Assembly: GCA_938091675.1 (NCBI GenBank)
Contig: CALKMX010000013.1
Span: 1 to 62,790 of the forward strand
Source of the DNA: an uncultured Opitutales bacterium
GTDB lineage: Bacteria > Verrucomicrobiota > Verrucomicrobiia > Opitutales > Seribacteraceae
Direction of reading: 5' to 3'
DNA length: 62,790 nucleotides
Of the stretch, positions 44,604 through 54,267 are shown in pieces (the stretch's first letter is position 1; each line of letters begins with the position of its first letter). The notes beneath the pieces are model-generated. The model saw nothing but the letters and a program-made list of their open reading frames with translations. It did no database searches and was not told the DNA's origin. The translations under genes were made by a program, and so were the position numbers.

Positions 44604-45017
44604 TTATTCATCCGGTGAATCAGGATAAAGAAAGTCATCCAAGTCACGCCTTTGCTTCTTAGTTGGTCTCCCGCTACCTTTTTTGAAGTAGATGCGCGGG
44701 GCGAGATTCAGCCTATCCTGCTTGGCTTTTTCATAGGCTTGAGGCGTGGTCAAATCGGTGGTCAATTTTGCAGCGACTGCAGCGGAAACCCGTTTATCTA
44801 TAAGTCCATCCACTCGAACAACTTTTTGCAAAGGCCCCAACTTCACGCAAACAATATCCCCAACTTTAATTTCTTTGGAAGGTTTGACCGGCTGCTCATC
44901 CACTTTTACATGATTTTTTTTGCATGCCTCCGTGGCGAGGCTACGTGTCTTAAATAGGCGAACCGCCCACAACCATCGATCTACTCTTTCCTTGGGGGAT
45001 TGATCATCCGATGCCAT
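44604..45017 (-). CDS. S4-domain RNA-binding protein, Hsp15 (HslR)-like
   Basis: 137 residues. The N-terminal S4 fold, RVDRWLWAVRLFKTRSLATE with HVKVDEQPVKPSKEIKVGD, is typical of Hsp15, which rescues stalled 50S subunits carrying nascent chains. The basic middle (YFKKGSGRPTKKQRRDLDDF) is also Hsp15-like. It lies about 40 bp downstream of tatC on the same strand; the two may share a transcript. Confidence 0.9.
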   Translation of the reverse strand: MASDDQSPKERVDRWLWAVRLFKTRSLATEACKKNHVKVDEQPVKPSKEIKVGDIVCVKLGPLQKVVRVDGLIDKRVSAAVAAKLTTDLTTPQAYEKAKQDRLNLAPRIYFKKGSGRPTKKQRRDLDDFLYPDSPDE

Positions 45018-45060
45018 TATGAACCGTAGATCAAATTTTCAGATCAAAAAGCCCGCCCTT

Positions 45061-46389
45061 TCACTGTCTGATCTGGGCACGATAAACTTTAGTACCTTCA
45101 GAAATGGTAAAGTTTCCGTCTTTAACCATATCAATCGGGGATAGCTCAAGGATAAACGTTTCGTTCTTTAGCTTGGGCAAAGTCTTTGTAGTTTTCAGGT
45201 CGCCCGGTGTTGTTGCACTTGCTTCTGAGTCCGAAGATAGGTTGAGCAGGAACGACTCTGCTTTATCCCAGTTTTGATATAGCCAGGCACCGGCTCCACC
45301 AAGCACAAGAAGGGAAACCAGCAAGAACGCGGAACCTCCAATCCCGGAGGATTTGTCTTCGGACTGGGCGGAGTCGAGCTTTTGCCTCTCGATAAGTGTG
45401 CCTACAAGAACGGAAACCTCGAACAGAAAATACAAAGGAATGGTAAGGATACACAAACTTACCGGATCCCCCCCGGGGGTAATTAGGGCTGCAGAAACCA
45501 TTAACAAAACCAGAACAAACCTTCTGCTTTTTCGTAACTTTTCAACGCTTAGCACGCCGACCCGGATCAATAAAATGAGCACTAATGGAAACTGGAATGC
45601 AAGACCTACAGCAAAGGTCATCCAGATCACTGTGCTGTAGTAATTGCCCGCTTCAGGCCTGTAAATATCCAGCCCCAAAACATTGAAGGAAAATTCGATG
45701 GTGAAGGCCAGGGATAAGGGCAGAATGAAGAAATAAGTCATTCCCGATCCTGCCAGGAAAAGAAAGGTTGCGGCTAAGCAGCCGGGAAAAAAAATCCTTT
45801 TCTCACTTTTGGTTAGACCCGGAGTGACAAATCCACCAACAAAATACAGGACAAAAGGAAGCGAAAGGCCCAATCCCCCGAGAAAGCATATTTTCATGGC
45901 AATGAAAATGGGAGAGTAGGAGCGTATGACCTGCAATAAATTTCGGTCCTTCCCTCCGGCAAAGTGAATGAGCAGACGCAGTCGGTGCTGGGGGTCGGAA
46001 ACCCCCCAGTTTTTTAGATCTTCATCTTTGGCATGAATGAGATCGATTAATTCTACGCCCTGGCCTTCCAGCGTATCTTGGTATTCGCTAAGACCGGTTG
46101 CCTGAAGGTCTATGGCCATATTACCAAAATCCTGGACTGCCGATATCAGCGGGCGCTGAAGAAGCCTTACCGAATTATCCAGAAAGGCCGCCACCACTAA
46201 ACACCCGAGAATAAACGCAACTGCGGACTTAAAGATGACCCATCTCATTTCTTCCAGGTGCTCAAGGAAGTGCATTTTATTGGGGTCGCTAGTGCTTTTT
46301 TTGGTGCTGCCCAGCGCCCCGATGAGGCCGCGGTCGCGAAAGCGCTGGCCAAAGGTTTGAGGTTCCTCAGGTAGTGGAGGAGGAGTCAT
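45061..46389 (-). CDS. tatC: TatC translocase subunit with SAM-like insertion and extra C-terminal helix
   Basis: 442 residues against about 250 for a typical TatC. After a Pro-rich N-terminus the signature HFLEHLEEMRWVIFKS opens TM1 (about 53-70). The family motifs LTKSEKRIFFPG, FQFPLVLILLIRVGVLSVEK and ALITPGGDPVSLC follow. Periplasmic loop 1 is expanded. Residues about 95-145, with LSEYQDTLEGQGVELIDLIH then AKDEDLKNWGVSD and HRLRLL, resemble a SAM-domain helical bundle. A seventh hydrophobic helix (about 359-375) and a 65-residue tail follow the normal six. It forms the substrate receptor of Tat export, used here by at least two RR-signal proteins. No tatA or tatB is nearby. Confidence 0.92.
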   Translation of the reverse strand: MTPPPLPEEPQTFGQRFRDRGLIGALGSTKKSTSDPNKMHFLEHLEEMRWVIFKSAVAFILGCLVVAAFLDNSVRLLQRPLISAVQDFGNMAIDLQATGLSEYQDTLEGQGVELIDLIHAKDEDLKNWGVSDPQHRLRLLIHFAGGKDRNLLQVIRSYSPIFIAMKICFLGGLGLSLPFVLYFVGGFVTPGLTKSEKRIFFPGCLAATFLFLAGSGMTYFFILPLSLAFTIEFSFNVLGLDIYRPEAGNYYSTVIWMTFAVGLAFQFPLVLILLIRVGVLSVEKLRKSRRFVLVLLMVSAALITPGGDPVSLCILTIPLYFLFEVSVLVGTLIERQKLDSAQSEDKSSGIGGSAFLLVSLLVLGGAGAWLYQNWDKAESFLLNLSSDSEASATTPGDLKTTKTLPKLKNETFILELSPIDMVKDGNFTISEGTKVYRAQIRQ

Positions 46390-46711
46390 GAGTGATGAGA
46401 GAGTAAAATTAAACCGGAATTACAATGGTGTATGAACTTTGAGGAAAAAGCGTCTTTTCGTCTAGCTTGTAATGGAGAGAGTGGTTTTGTTCATTCAATC
46501 TTCTGCCCCCCATTGTACTTATTTTGATTCCGGCAGATAATGAGGTTGAATTAAATTTAATTAATCGGGGATGCTTAGGCATGGGAAGTGATCCATTGAC
46601 AAAAAGCTCAATTTTTTAGATATTCGGCGGTTTGTTATTGAATTCGCAGACTTGAAATTTATTCACCCAAGAAAAGTTTTCAATCTTCCAACTTAAACCC
46701 ACCACTCAAAA
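46390..46711 (+). promoter_or_regulatory. Intergenic region upstream of ppdK with candidate sigma70-type promoter
   Basis: 322 bp without a gene, between divergent tatC and ppdK. TTGACA at 46596-46601 is followed 17 bases later by GATATT at 46619-46624, a fair -35/-10 pair that would give a leader of about 80 bases. Just upstream is an A/T palindrome (ATTAAATTTAAT). I see no coding potential, riboswitch or RNA gene in the rest. Confidence 0.45.
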
Positions 46712-49489
46712 ATGGCACAGAAAAAGAAGACCAAATCAGCCAAAGCAAAGCCGGCAAGAAAAGCGCCCGCCTCCAAGTCAACAAAATCCAAGGAAATCAA
46801 GTATGTCTATGATTTCGGCAAGAAAACTGATGGAGATGCCAAGCAACGCGAATTGCTTGGGGGGAAAGGGGCAAACTTAGCAGAAATGGCAAGAATCGGA
46901 TTACCTGTGCCAGCAGGGTTTACGATCACCACCGAAGTTTGCACCTATTACTACGCAAACAAGAAAACTTATCCCAAGACACTTGACGGCCAGATCCGCG
47001 AGTCTGTGGCATTGATGGAAAAGCAGTTGGGGAAAAAGTTGGGCGATTTAAAGAAGCCCCTCCTGCTCTCGGTTCGTTCCGGAGCCCGTGATTCCATGCC
47101 TGGAATGATGGATACTATTCTTAACCTCGGCTTGAATGACGATACGGTTGAGGCACTCGCGACTTTTTCTGGCAACGAAAGATTTGCCTGGGATTGTTAC
47201 CGCAGATTTATCCAGATGTATGGTGATGTAGTGATGGGAGTGCAAAAACTCCCCTCCGAGGATCATGATCCATTTGAGGAAGTAATTGAAGCATTTAAGT
47301 CGGAAATATTCCCCAAAGAGAAAGGCGAAGTGGATGACTCTAAAATATCGGCTTCGCAAATGAGGGAGTTGGTAAACCGCTTCAAAGCACTGGTCAAAAA
47401 GCGTACCGGAAAAGATTTTCCCACCTGTCCATGGGAACAGCTTGAAGGATCCGTTGGTGCAGTTTTTGGATCATGGATGAACGACCGGGCGATAGTTTAC
47501 CGCAGAAAGTACGGAATTCCTGCAGAATGGGGAACTGCGGTTAATGTACAGGCCATGGTTTTTGGAAATACGGGTAAAAAGTCTGGGTCAGGGGTTGCCT
47601 TTACCAGAGATCCAGCTTCCGGAGAGAAAGTATTGTACGGGGAGTTCCTTGTGGACGCGCAGGGAGAGGATGTGGTCGCGGGTGTACGTACTCCCCGTCC
47701 TGTTGCCCAGCTTCAAAAAGTGCTCCCCAAGCCATTTAAGGAATTATCTGCGGTTCAAAAGAAGTTAGAAAAACATTTCAAGGATATGCAGGACTTCGAG
47801 TTTACCATTGAAGATGAAAAACTCTACATGCTCCAAACCCGTAACGGTAAGCGTACAGGCCTTGCTGCGGTAAGGATTGCGGTTGAGATGGTAAAGGAGA
47901 AGTTGATTGACTGGAAAACTGCGATCAAAAGAGTGCCAGCCGATCAATTGGATCAAGTGCTATCCCCCGTATTCGATGCCGCCGCTCAAAAAGCCGCCGC
48001 CACGCTTTGTAAAGGACTTCCTGCAGGTCCGGGTGCAGCATCTGGGCGCGTTTGCTTAAATGCCGAACGTGCGGTTGAGGCAGCCAAACAAAGCAAGGTT
48101 TTGCTTGTCCGCCAAGAAACCTCTCCGGAGGATTTAAGAGGCATGATTGCCGCGGAAGGTATTCTGACTGCCAGAGGAGGAGTGTCCTCCCATGCTGCAT
48201 TGGTTGCCCGCCAAATGGGCAAAGTGTGTGTTTGTGGTGCTGCTGAACTGGAAATTGATTACCATGCAAGAACCGTGAAGGTGGGAAAGAAAACTTTCAA
48301 GGAAGGTGATTTCATGTCTATCAATGGTACAACCGGAGAAGTATTTGGTGGTGAGCTTAAAACCGCTCCTTCTGAAATCATTCAAGTATTGGTTGATAAA
48401 AAGCTCGACCCCAAGAAAAGCCGGGACTTTCAAAATTTCTCGAAGCTCATGAGCTGGTGTGAACAAGCAACCAAAATGAATGTTCGCACCAATGCGGATT
48501 CTCCCACCCAGGTTGCCAATGCGATTGCTTTTGGTGCCAGCGGAATCGGTCTTTGCCGCACGGAGCATATGTTCTTTGAGGGCGACAGGATCGATGCGAT
48601 GAGGCAGATGATACTTGCTGATGACGAAAAAAACAGGAGGGCAGCCCTTAAGAAACTGCTCCCATTCCAGCGTAAGGATTTCACCGGTATTTTCAAAGCT
48701 CTGCAAGGCCGTCCAGCTACCATTCGCTTGCTTGATCCTCCTTTGCATGAGTTTCTTCCCCACGATCAAACATCTCAGCGTGACTTGGCTAAAAAGCTCG
48801 GCGTAAGCCTCGCTTCCGTAAAGCGCAGGGTTGAAGATTTGCACGAGTTTAATCCGATGCTAGGCCATCGCGGATGCCGACTGGGAATCTCCTATTCTGA
48901 GATTACAGAGATGCAAACCCAGGCTATCATCGAGGCGGCCCTGGCTGTCCAGGAAAGCGGTATTGAAGTCAATCCAGAGATCATGGTTCCCTTGGTAGGC
49001 TTTGCAAAAGAGCTTGAATTGCAAGTGGAGATAATTCACGCAACTGCCAAGAAAGTATTCGAAGCCAAAGGCAAAAAAGTGAAATACTTGGTAGGTACAA
49101 TGATTGAAATTCCAAGGGCTGCCTTGGTTGCGGACGAGATTGCCAAGACTGCACAGTTCTTCAGTTTTGGTACAAACGACCTTACTCAAACGACCTTAGG
49201 CATGAGCCGTGATGACTCCGGAAGCTTTCTTCCAAACTACGCCGAATTGGAAGTAGTTTCGGCCAACCCATTCGCCAGTGTTGATCAAACTGGTGTCGGC
49301 CAGCTTATGGAAATTGCAGTGAAGAAAGGAAAATCTGCTCGTCGTGGCATTAAACTGGGCATTTGCGGTGAGCACGGTGGAGACCCATCCAGTGTTAAGT
49401 TCTGCCACCAAATTGGTTTGAACTATGTAAGCTGTTCTCCGTACCGCGTACCAACAGCACGACTTGCAGCAGCACAAGCTGCAGTCTAA
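46712..49489 (+). CDS. ppdK: Pyruvate, phosphate dikinase
   Basis: 925 residues. Interconverts pyruvate + ATP + Pi and PEP + AMP + PPi. The nucleotide-binding domain starts after KYVYDFGKK and has [20 protein letters not shown]. The phosphohistidine domain has [15 protein letters not shown] with H494. The PEP/pyruvate barrel ends with [12 protein letters not shown] and [20 protein letters not shown] containing the acid-base Cys (C908). Unusually, the first 30 residues are a Lys/Ala-rich basic tail ([20 protein letters not shown]). The ATG context has no Shine-Dalgarno sequence. It is a single gene with its own terminator. Confidence 0.96.
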   Translation: MAQKKKTKSAKAKPARKAPASKSTKSKEIKYVYDFGKKTDGDAKQRELLGGKGANLAEMARIGLPVPAGFTITTEVCTYYYANKKTYPKTLDGQIRESVALMEKQLGKKLGDLKKPLLLSVRSGARDSMPGMMDTILNLGLNDDTVEALATFSGNERFAWDCYRRFIQMYGDVVMGVQKLPSEDHDPFEEVIEAFKSEIFPKEKGEVDDSKISASQMRELVNRFKALVKKRTGKDFPTCPWEQLEGSVGAVFGSWMNDRAIVYRRKYGIPAEWGTAVNVQAMVFGNTGKKSGSGVAFTRDPASGEKVLYGEFLVDAQGEDVVAGVRTPRPVAQLQKVLPKPFKELSAVQKKLEKHFKDMQDFEFTIEDEKLYMLQTRNGKRTGLAAVRIAVEMVKEKLIDWKTAIKRVPADQLDQVLSPVFDAAAQKAAATLCKGLPAGPGAASGRVCLNAERAVEAAKQSKVLLVRQETSPEDLRGMIAAEGILTARGGVSSHAALVARQMGKVCVCGAAELEIDYHARTVKVGKKTFKEGDFMSINGTTGEVFGGELKTAPSEIIQVLVDKKLDPKKSRDFQNFSKLMSWCEQATKMNVRTNADSPTQVANAIAFGASGIGLCRTEHMFFEGDRIDAMRQMILADDEKNRRAALKKLLPFQRKDFTGIFKALQGRPATIRLLDPPLHEFLPHDQTSQRDLAKKLGVSLASVKRRVEDLHEFNPMLGHRGCRLGISYSEITEMQTQAIIEAALAVQESGIEVNPEIMVPLVGFAKELELQVEIIHATAKKVFEAKGKKVKYLVGTMIEIPRAALVADEIAKTAQFFSFGTNDLTQTTLGMSRDDSGSFLPNYAELEVVSANPFASVDQTGVGQLMEIAVKKGKSARRGIKLGICGEHGGDPSSVKFCHQIGLNYVSCSPYRVPTARLAAAQAAV

Positions 49490-49521
49490 GAGTTTCTTGC
49501 ATTATAAGATTCTTTCTCCAA

Positions 49522-49562
49522 CAAGGTCCGGTTGCATTTGCAACCGGGCCTTGTTTGTTTTG
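49522..49562 (+). terminator. Strong intrinsic terminator after ppdK
   Basis: CAAGGTCCGGTTGC pairs with GCAACCGGGCCTTG (14 bp with one T-G pair), loop ATTT, followed by TTTGTTTTG. It starts 33 bases after the ppdK stop and ends just before hflX. Confidence 0.9.
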
Positions 49563-49578
49563 AGCCAGCCCTTAAAAA

Positions 49579-50859
49579 GTGTTTGAGGTAAAAGAAAAGC
49601 CGAGATTGGTCGAGCGTGCCTATTTAATTTCTTGTATACATTCAGAAAGGGATCGAGCCGAAGCCGAATCTCTTTTGGATGAACTGGATGAATTGACCAG
49701 AAACTTAGGCATTTGCGTGGTCGGAAGAGAGGTAATCCGCATCAGGAAAATCTCTCCACGCTTTATTCTAGGTAAGGGGAAAGTGGATGCAGTCCTGGAG
49801 GAAATCAACAAATGCAATGCGGATGTTTTGATTTTCGACAATGAGATTTCTCCTGCCCAGCAAAGAAATTGGGAAACGGAAAGCAAAATTCTGGTCATAG
49901 ACCGGCACGAGATAATATTGGATGTTTTTGCTGAACGGGCTCAAACCAAAGAAGCTAAATTGCAGGTAAGGCTTGCCCGGCTCGAGTATTCTTTACCCCG
50001 GTTGCGTCGTGCCTGGACACATCTGAGCAGGCAAAGAGGAGGGGGCGTAACCCAAAGGGGAGAAGGTGAGGCTCAGATTGAGCTCGATCAGCGCATGTTG
50101 CGGGATCAAATTGCAGCAACCCGAAGGGAAATTTCCCAGGTTTCAAAACAACGCCAGACAGGTAGATCCCTGCGGCAAAGACTGCCTCTGCCATCCGTGG
50201 CAATTGTAGGGTATACCAATGCAGGGAAATCCACCTTGCTTAATAAACTTACCGGTGCAGATTCAGTTGCGGCCGATAAATTATTTGCCACACTTGATCC
50301 AACCAGTCGAAGACTGAAACTTCCAAGCGGTCGTCTACTCGTACTTACCGATACGGTTGGTTTTATACGAAAATTACCCCATCGATTGGTGGATTCTTTT
50401 AAGGCCACACTGGAAGAGGCTCTGGTTGCCGACTTAATTTTGCATCTGGTTGATCTTTCCAGTCCCGAATATGAAGCCCAGATGCAAACCACCCAGCAGG
50501 TATTGGCGGATTTAGGAGCGGCAGAAAATCCATTGCTTGTGGTTTACAACAAGGTCGATCAATTAAGTGAAGAGGTGGAAAAATTGAGGGCCAAAAAGAT
50601 TTCCAATCACTCCGTTTTTATCAGTGCAAAAACAGGAGAGGGAGTTGCCATATTGCTCGAAAAATTAGAGGATCACTTCTCTGGGTTAACAAAAGAGATG
50701 AGGTTTTTAATTCCCTTAAGCCGATACGATCTCGTAGCCCGATTAAAATCTCAGGGAGAATTAACCGAGGAAGAAACCACCGAAAATGGGTTTTTGGTAG
50801 TAGGTGCCCCAAGGGGCGATCTGTGCCAGATACTTGGTGAGTACCGGCAAGCAAGCTAG
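49579..50859 (+). CDS. hflX: GTPase HflX
   Basis: 426 residues starting with GTG. Ribosome-associated GTPase that splits stalled or hibernating 70S ribosomes. The N-terminal HflX domain (about 1-170) includes RKISPRFILGKGKVD and NETL-type NWETESKILVIDRHEIIL. The linker RLARLEYSLPRL-W-HLSRQRGG is followed by the G domain from about residue 205: GYTNAGKSTLLNKLTGA, DTVGFIRKLPHRLVDSFKAT and NKVDQL. Its stop overlaps that of the convergent small membrane protein gene by 4 bp. Confidence 0.96.
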   Translation: MFEVKEKPRLVERAYLISCIHSERDRAEAESLLDELDELTRNLGICVVGREVIRIRKISPRFILGKGKVDAVLEEINKCNADVLIFDNEISPAQQRNWETESKILVIDRHEIILDVFAERAQTKEAKLQVRLARLEYSLPRLRRAWTHLSRQRGGGVTQRGEGEAQIELDQRMLRDQIAATRREISQVSKQRQTGRSLRQRLPLPSVAIVGYTNAGKSTLLNKLTGADSVAADKLFATLDPTSRRLKLPSGRLLVLTDTVGFIRKLPHRLVDSFKATLEEALVADLILHLVDLSSPEYEAQMQTTQQVLADLGAAENPLLVVYNKVDQLSEEVEKLRAKKISNHSVFISAKTGEGVAILLEKLEDHFSGLTKEMRFLIPLSRYDLVARLKSQGELTEEETTENGFLVVGAPRGDLCQILGEYRQAS

Positions 50860-51113
50860 ATTTCGTCCTTGGTAGGTTTATTTCTGAGATAGTCGACCAA
50901 GGTAACCCTGAACATTCCAGTAGCTAGCCAGAAAACTCCAGACATACAGAAGGCGGTCATGCTCGATACAATCGTAACTGCTAACGGGTCCTGCGAAGGG
51001 ACATGAGGAACAAGGACTTCGCGCATGAAAAGGAAAAAGAGGACAGTCAGAAAAAGATCTATGACAATGCCTTTCTTGGAAACGAGGGGAGGGGATGACG
51101 GTTCTTCAGTCAT
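50856..51113 (-). CDS. Small two-helix membrane protein, unknown function
   Basis: 85 residues. A polar N-terminus (MTEEPSSPPLVSKKG) is followed by two hydrophobic helices, GIVIDLFLTVLFFLFMREVL and VTIVSSMTAFCMSGVFWLAT, and a basic end (LRNKPTKDEI). I do not recognise a family. It lies between hflX (convergent, 4 bp overlap at the stops) and gcvP (upstream on the other side, about 40 bp, same strand). Coding potential is supported by the clean membrane pattern. Confidence 0.65.
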   Translation of the reverse strand: MTEEPSSPPLVSKKGIVIDLFLTVLFFLFMREVLVPHVPSQDPLAVTIVSSMTAFCMSGVFWLATGMFRVTLVDYLRNKPTKDEI

Positions 51114-51154
51114 GCGATATAGAATGTTGGCAAAATAAATTAGGTCAAATCAAA

Positions 51155-54100
51155 CTAGCAGGTTATGTCATGCAGGCGGAGAATCCTTTTTTTAATTTCA
51201 TCAATTTCTAAGTCCAAAAGAACTCTGGGTTGTATCCGGTTAATAGGAAGGGCAGGTAAATGATCCAGTTTTTCTGCCAGGCAAAGATTGCGGTTGGCCG
51301 CCACTTCATCCACCCGGTCAATCGGGGTAAAGTGGGGAGCATGTGCGACTACTTCCGGATGGTTTTCAATGATATCCTTTATTGCAATGACGGCATGGGC
51401 AAATCGGTCCAATTCCTTTTTTGTGTAACTTTCAGTAGGTTCGATCATTAATCCATAGACCTCAGGAAAAGCAACTGTGGGTGCATGAAATCCAAAATCC
51501 AGAAAGAGTTTTCCAACTTGAGGAATTGCCTGGCTTTTAGAAGTGCCAGCCTGTGCGAGTCTTTCAAAATCCTGCTCGCTGAGAGTGAGGATAAACTCGT
51601 GCATGCGGGGAATCTTGCCCGCATGGCTCGGAAGAGTTGGGTAGCGGGACCGCAGTACTTCCAGAAGATACCGGGCGGAAAGAACGGCTACCGATGACAT
51701 TCTGGGAACCCCTGCATTGCCGAGCCGGAGCAGATAGGAAAATGCCCGCACTTTATGGCCAAAGTTTCCCCAGTTGCGATGAAAGGTCCCAATGCTTTGA
51801 GAGGGGGTGAATGAATGGAAGGTCCCATCATCATCTTTCCTGATTTGTTTGCCGGGCAAAAAATTGGTCAAGCATTCAGAAACCGCAACAATCGCATCTC
51901 CGGGACCTCCGCCACCATGTGGAATGGTCCATGTCTTGTGCAGGTTATTATGAACCGCATCCACTCCAAGTTTTCCTAAATCAACAATGCCAGCAATCGC
52001 ATTCATGTTAGCTCCGTCCATATACACCAATCCGCCCGCACGATGCACTTCTTCGGCAATGATGGAAAAGTCCTCTTCGAAAATTCCTGCAGTGTTTGGA
52101 TTGGTGATCATGATCCCGCAAAGGTTTTCACCATGCGTTTCGATTTTGGCCCGAAAATCCATCAGGTCGATCATGCCATTTTCATTTGCCTGTAAATAAA
52201 CAATGCCTGAGCCGTATCCTGCGGTGGCGGCGGTGGCAAAATTTGTCCCATGTGCGGATTTTGGAATGAGCACAATATTGCGGTTATCTTCTCCCCGCGA
52301 ACGATGATATGCCTGAAAGAGTTTAAGACCCACTAATTCTCCTTGTGCTCCGGCAACAGGTTGAGTGGTGACCCCGGCAAGACCGGTGATCCCTTTAAAC
52401 CATTCCTGAATTTCAAAAAGAATTTCCAAAGGTCCCTGGGCATCCATCTCCGGAGCTTGCGGATGTACCTGGGCGAATCCATCCAAACCGGCCGCCCAGT
52501 CATTGAGCAATGGGTTGTATTTCATGGTGCAGGAACCTAGGGGATAGCAGCCATCATCAGGGCTGATATTTAAATTGGCCAACTGTTCATAATAATTGAG
52601 CAGTTCATCGTGGGAAAAGCTTGGCAGATTCGCAGATTGGGCTCGGAGTAATTCAGGCGGGGGGCCAGCTTCCTGCTGAATTCCTGATCTTGCGGGAAAT
52701 CGATTAAAAATAAAATCCTTGAGCGCAGCTAATGCAACATCATCCTGAATGTCAGAAAAGCTGATTTTGTAGAGTTTTTTGGCTCCCGGATGGAGACGGT
52801 TGGAAACTTCCACGCCCAGATGAATCCCCTGCTTCCGGGCATCACTTAGAAAGGAGTCCGCATTTTCACTTACTGATACCAATAAATCGTTGAAGGCGGG
52901 AGACTCAGGAAAAGCCAATTCGATTCCTTCTCTTTGCCGTATCCATTCGGATGCCTGATTGCGCGCTTTAAGTGCCCGGGAAAGGGAATGTTTAAGCCCG
53001 TGCTCACCTTTGGCGAGCAGATTAGCACCGGCAATTGTGGCGAGGAACGCCTGGTTTGAACAAACATTGGAGGTTGCTTTCTCTTTTCGGATATGTTGCT
53101 CGCGGGTTGAAAGAACCATGACAAAGCAATCACGACCCTGGGAATCTTTTGCTCTTCCGATGTATCTTCCTGGAGTGCTGCGAAGATCTTGCTTTGACTT
53201 TTCGTTATGACGGCAACCGAAAAGTCCGAGCCCGGGTCCGCCAAAGGAGGGGGGGATTGCCAGATGCTGGGCCTCGCCAGCGATGAAATCGACCCCATTC
53301 ACCCCAAATTCAGTAGGTGGTTTTAAGCCGCCTGTAACTAGCAACATCGGGTCAATCACTGCAATGGAGGGGATATTCCAAGCAGCAGCGAGGTCGGACA
53401 ATTTATCTACATCTTCCAGTAGGCCAAGTGCATTGACCTGAGGAAATACCAGGGCTGAAATTTCAGAGTGTTTCTCCTGCAGGAGGATTTCTAATTTGTC
53501 GTAGTCCAACCGGCCTGTTGATGGATCAATGGGTGAAAAGCGGAAACGAAGGTCGGTTCCTTGTGCGTGGGTATTAAGGAAGGATATGTCTTCCTCAAAG
53601 AGCGATTGGGCAACCATTACATCGCCAGGGCGTTTTCTTGACCTTCGGGCACAACTGACCGCTTCAAAAATAGCTGCGGAACGGTCGTACAATGAAGTAT
53701 TAATCGCCTCGAAACCCGTAATGGCAGAAAGTACACACTGGTAAATCCAGTGAGTCACTAATGTTCCTTGGCTTCTTTCCGGCTGGTAGGGGGTGTAAGA
53801 TGTGCTAAGGGGGCGCATCCGGGAAACTTCATTAACAATTGGGTGGATTTGCCAAACGGGAAGCAGGTCACCAATGAAGGAAGTCATTAAATTGGTGTTA
53901 CCGGAAATTTCCATCAGCCGGTGAGTCGCATCTTTGTAGGAAAGTTCATCCGGAAGCGGTAAGGTTCCGGAAAATCTTTTCTCCTTGGGCAGGTGGGAGA
54001 AGAGATCATTCAGGCCATCGACCCCTACTTTTGCGAGCATCGAATGAATATCTTCATCGGTGGCGGAAATGTAATGCCGGACGGTTTCTCGAGGATACTC

Positions 54101-54172
54101 CTGAGGATTGTAGGGTAGCTCGGGTATTTCCATAGAACTTGATACTGGTGGAGATGAATGGACAGGAATCAT
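51155..54172 (-). CDS. gcvP: Glycine dehydrogenase (decarboxylating), P-protein, full-length
   Basis: 1005 residues, so this is the one-piece type carrying both halves that other bacteria split into GcvPA and GcvPB. The N-terminal half begins near YISATDEDIHSML and has GGPGLGLFGCRHNE. The C-terminal half binds PLP at the Lys in NNLHKTWTIPHGGGGPGD and has YMDGANMNAIAG upstream. It decarboxylates glycine and passes the aminomethyl group to GcvH. gcvT and gcvH are not nearby, and I see no glycine-riboswitch-like leader in the 95 bp upstream. Confidence 0.96.
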   Translation of the reverse strand: MIPVHSSPPVSSSMEIPELPYNPQEYPRETVRHYISATDEDIHSMLAKVGVDGLNDLFSHLPKEKRFSGTLPLPDELSYKDATHRLMEISGNTNLMTSFIGDLLPVWQIHPIVNEVSRMRPLSTSYTPYQPERSQGTLVTHWIYQCVLSAITGFEAINTSLYDRSAAIFEAVSCARRSRKRPGDVMVAQSLFEEDISFLNTHAQGTDLRFRFSPIDPSTGRLDYDKLEILLQEKHSEISALVFPQVNALGLLEDVDKLSDLAAAWNIPSIAVIDPMLLVTGGLKPPTEFGVNGVDFIAGEAQHLAIPPSFGGPGLGLFGCRHNEKSKQDLRSTPGRYIGRAKDSQGRDCFVMVLSTREQHIRKEKATSNVCSNQAFLATIAGANLLAKGEHGLKHSLSRALKARNQASEWIRQREGIELAFPESPAFNDLLVSVSENADSFLSDARKQGIHLGVEVSNRLHPGAKKLYKISFSDIQDDVALAALKDFIFNRFPARSGIQQEAGPPPELLRAQSANLPSFSHDELLNYYEQLANLNISPDDGCYPLGSCTMKYNPLLNDWAAGLDGFAQVHPQAPEMDAQGPLEILFEIQEWFKGITGLAGVTTQPVAGAQGELVGLKLFQAYHRSRGEDNRNIVLIPKSAHGTNFATAATAGYGSGIVYLQANENGMIDLMDFRAKIETHGENLCGIMITNPNTAGIFEEDFSIIAEEVHRAGGLVYMDGANMNAIAGIVDLGKLGVDAVHNNLHKTWTIPHGGGGPGDAIVAVSECLTNFLPGKQIRKDDDGTFHSFTPSQSIGTFHRNWGNFGHKVRAFSYLLRLGNAGVPRMSSVAVLSARYLLEVLRSRYPTLPSHAGKIPRMHEFILTLSEQDFERLAQAGTSKSQAIPQVGKLFLDFGFHAPTVAFPEVYGLMIEPTESYTKKELDRFAHAVIAIKDIIENHPEVVAHAPHFTPIDRVDEVAANRNLCLAEKLDHLPALPINRIQPRVLLDLEIDEIKKRILRLHDITC

Positions 54173-54230
54173 AGGTTAATTAATCTACCCATGTGCAGGG
54201 AATGGATGAACGCAAAATCATTCACGTGCA

Positions 54231-54257
54231 CAAAAAGATTCTTCGGCATAAGCCGAA
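54231..54257 (-). terminator. Intrinsic terminator of the MORN lipoprotein gene
   Basis: On the minus strand TTCGGC-TTAT-GCCGAA is a perfect 6-bp stem with a 4-base loop followed by GAATCTTTTTG. It lies 11 bases after the stop of the MORN gene and before gcvP. Confidence 0.75.
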
Positions 54258-54267
54258 ATTTCTGATT

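Noticed and set aside
48134-48844. Long minus-strand open frame of 236 codons opposite ppdK
   Set aside because: Fully antisense to a conserved enzyme, with no recognisable domain; a codon-usage shadow.
54173-54267. Possible glycine riboswitch upstream of gcvP
   Set aside because: Only about 95 bp, containing a terminator hairpin for the previous gene; no paired glycine aptamer pattern seen.
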